A stretch of 64,000 nt of DNA, from positions 124,001-188,000 of the forward strand of contig NZ_FOQO01000003.1 of NCBI RefSeq assembly GCF_900113765.1, read 5' to 3'. Below are positions 63,324-64,000 of this stretch, piece after piece. The notes below the pieces were generated by a model. That model was not told the DNA's origin. It did not search any database and saw only the letters and a list, made by a program, of their open reading frames with translations. The position numbers were made by a program, and so were the translations under genes. The DNA comes from Parapedobacter indicus. Lineage in GTDB: Bacteria; Bacteroidota; Bacteroidia; Sphingobacteriales; Sphingobacteriaceae. How positions within the stretch are numbered: position 1 is the stretch's first letter; each line of letters starts with the position of its first letter.

Positions 63324-64000
63324 TTACCGCACGAATGCCATGGCAACGCCTCCATCCACATTCAACACATTGCCGGTAGACTTCTTCATCAGTCCACCTA
63401 CCAGGGCAAAGCATGCATTGGCAATGTCATCCGGCAAAATGATTTCACCGAGCAGCGTACGCTTGGCGTAGTATGCGGGCAATTCTTCCACAGTAATCCC
63501 ATAGGCTTTGGCGCGTCCTTCAGCCCAGCCACCTGCCCAGATATTGCTGTCGCTGATGACTGCATCGGGATTCACCACATTTACGCGGATCTTATCGGCG
63601 CCCAATTCGGCCGCATTCAACCGGCTTAAATGCAGTTGGGCAGCCTTGGCCGAGCCATAGCCGGCATTATTGGGACCACTGACCAGTGCATTTTTGCTGA
63701 CGATATTGACGATATCGCCGCCAATGGCTTGTTTTTTCAATACCTGTACGGCCGCTTGGGTGACCAAAAACTGTCCCTTTACCAATACGTCATAGAGCAG
63801 ATCCCAGTCTTTCTGGGTGTGGTCTTCGATGGTCTTGGAAATCGATAGTCCCGCATTGTTGACCACGATATCGATCCCACCGAAGGCTAGCGAGGCAGTA
63901 TCAAATGCCTGTTGAATCTGATCTGCATTCGTTACATCCAGCTGTGCGGTGGCATACGCATCTTTTCCAAAGGCAGTTTTAAACTCTTCGGCAGCCCCGT
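63324..64000 (-). CDS. Bifunctional rhamnulose-1-phosphate aldolase/dehydrogenase, C-terminal part (partial)
   Basis: Only the last 225 codons are in the window and the frame is open to the right edge. They form a short-chain dehydrogenase domain: VVNNAGLSISK, the catalytic Ser/Tyr/Lys positions around IVSKNALVSGPNNAGYGSAK, and NVLNVDGGVAMAFVR at the end. In this group of bacteria a class II aldolase domain is normally fused in front, and the dehydrogenase part oxidises L-lactaldehyde to L-lactate. The aldolase domain is outside the window, so the fusion is inferred from the family and the neighbours. It is the upstream gene of the rhamnose set. Confidence 0.82.
   Translation of the reverse strand, partial: GAAEEFKTAFGKDAYATAQLDVTNADQIQQAFDTASLAFGGIDIVVNNAGLSISKTIEDHTQKDWDLLYDVLVKGQFLVTQAAVQVLKKQAIGGDIVNIVSKNALVSGPNNAGYGSAKAAQLHLSRLNAAELGADKIRVNVVNPDAVISDSNIWAGGWAEGRAKAYGITVEELPAYYAKRTLLGEIILPDDIANACFALVGGLMKKSTGNVLNVDGGVAMAFVR

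Overview
The window looks like a chromosomal segment of a Bacteroidota member, most likely Sphingobacteriaceae. It carries three SusC-type receptors, two SusD lipoproteins and an ECF sigma/FecR pair. It also has promoters of the TTTG-N19-21-TAnnTTTG type and a housekeeping block (purQ, lptC, a PpiD-like isomerase, DUF2480/3108/3109, polyprenyl synthase, TerC) of a kind I associate with that family. Genus is not determinable by eye.

Layout. (1) 1-5.8 kb, minus strand: the N-terminal part of a SusC receptor running off the left edge, preceded by a secreted beta-propeller hydrolase and a GH43 enzyme, with a decayed coding remnant between them. (2) 5.85-13.1 kb, minus: a compact cluster of a D-serine-dehydratase/D-threonine-aldolase-like PLP enzyme, a ceramidase-like protein, an M19 dipeptidase, two 3-hydroxyacyl-CoA-dehydrogenase-like paralogues, a glutamate-1-semialdehyde-aminomutase-like enzyme and RidA. 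This looks like an amino- or hydroxy-acid catabolic unit, and I cannot match it to a described pathway. (3) 13.2-31.3 kb, minus: a long, tightly packed polysaccharide locus. In transcription order it encodes SusC, SusD, GH2, two tandem GH10 xylanases, a GH5-type mannanase, a 47-codon remnant or small ORF, an MFS transporter, an IclR regulator, a LamG protein, a glucarate-dehydratase-type enolase-superfamily enzyme, an SDR and an RraA-type aldolase. It opens with a good promoter followed by a perfect 9-bp palindrome and closes with a perfect 15-bp hairpin. (4) 31.8-36.2 kb: two secreted esterase-like alpha/beta hydrolases, a truncated metallophosphoesterase, a plus-strand methyltransferase with a lipoprotein signal, and an endonuclease/exonuclease/phosphatase lipoprotein.

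(5) 36.3-43.4 kb, minus: an ECF sigma / FecR / STN-SusC / SusD trans-envelope signalling and uptake unit whose nearest enzyme is the phosphodiesterase-like lipoprotein rather than a glycosidase. (6) 43.4-54.6 kb, plus: a small membrane peptide, an LpxH-like hydrolase, DUF6427, purQ, an outer-membrane barrel, lptC, a PpiD-like chaperone, DUF2480, DUF3108, DUF3109, a polyprenyl diphosphate synthase and TerC. (7) 54.6-64 kb, minus: a GNAT protein, a prolyl oligopeptidase, 6-phosphogluconate dehydrogenase, and a rhamnose operon. That operon holds an isomerase, a kinase, an FMN lactate dehydrogenase and the end of a bifunctional aldolase/dehydrogenase that is cut by the right edge. Together they would take L-rhamnose to dihydroxyacetone phosphate and pyruvate.

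No rRNA, tRNA, CRISPR array, intact insertion sequence or prophage was recognised.
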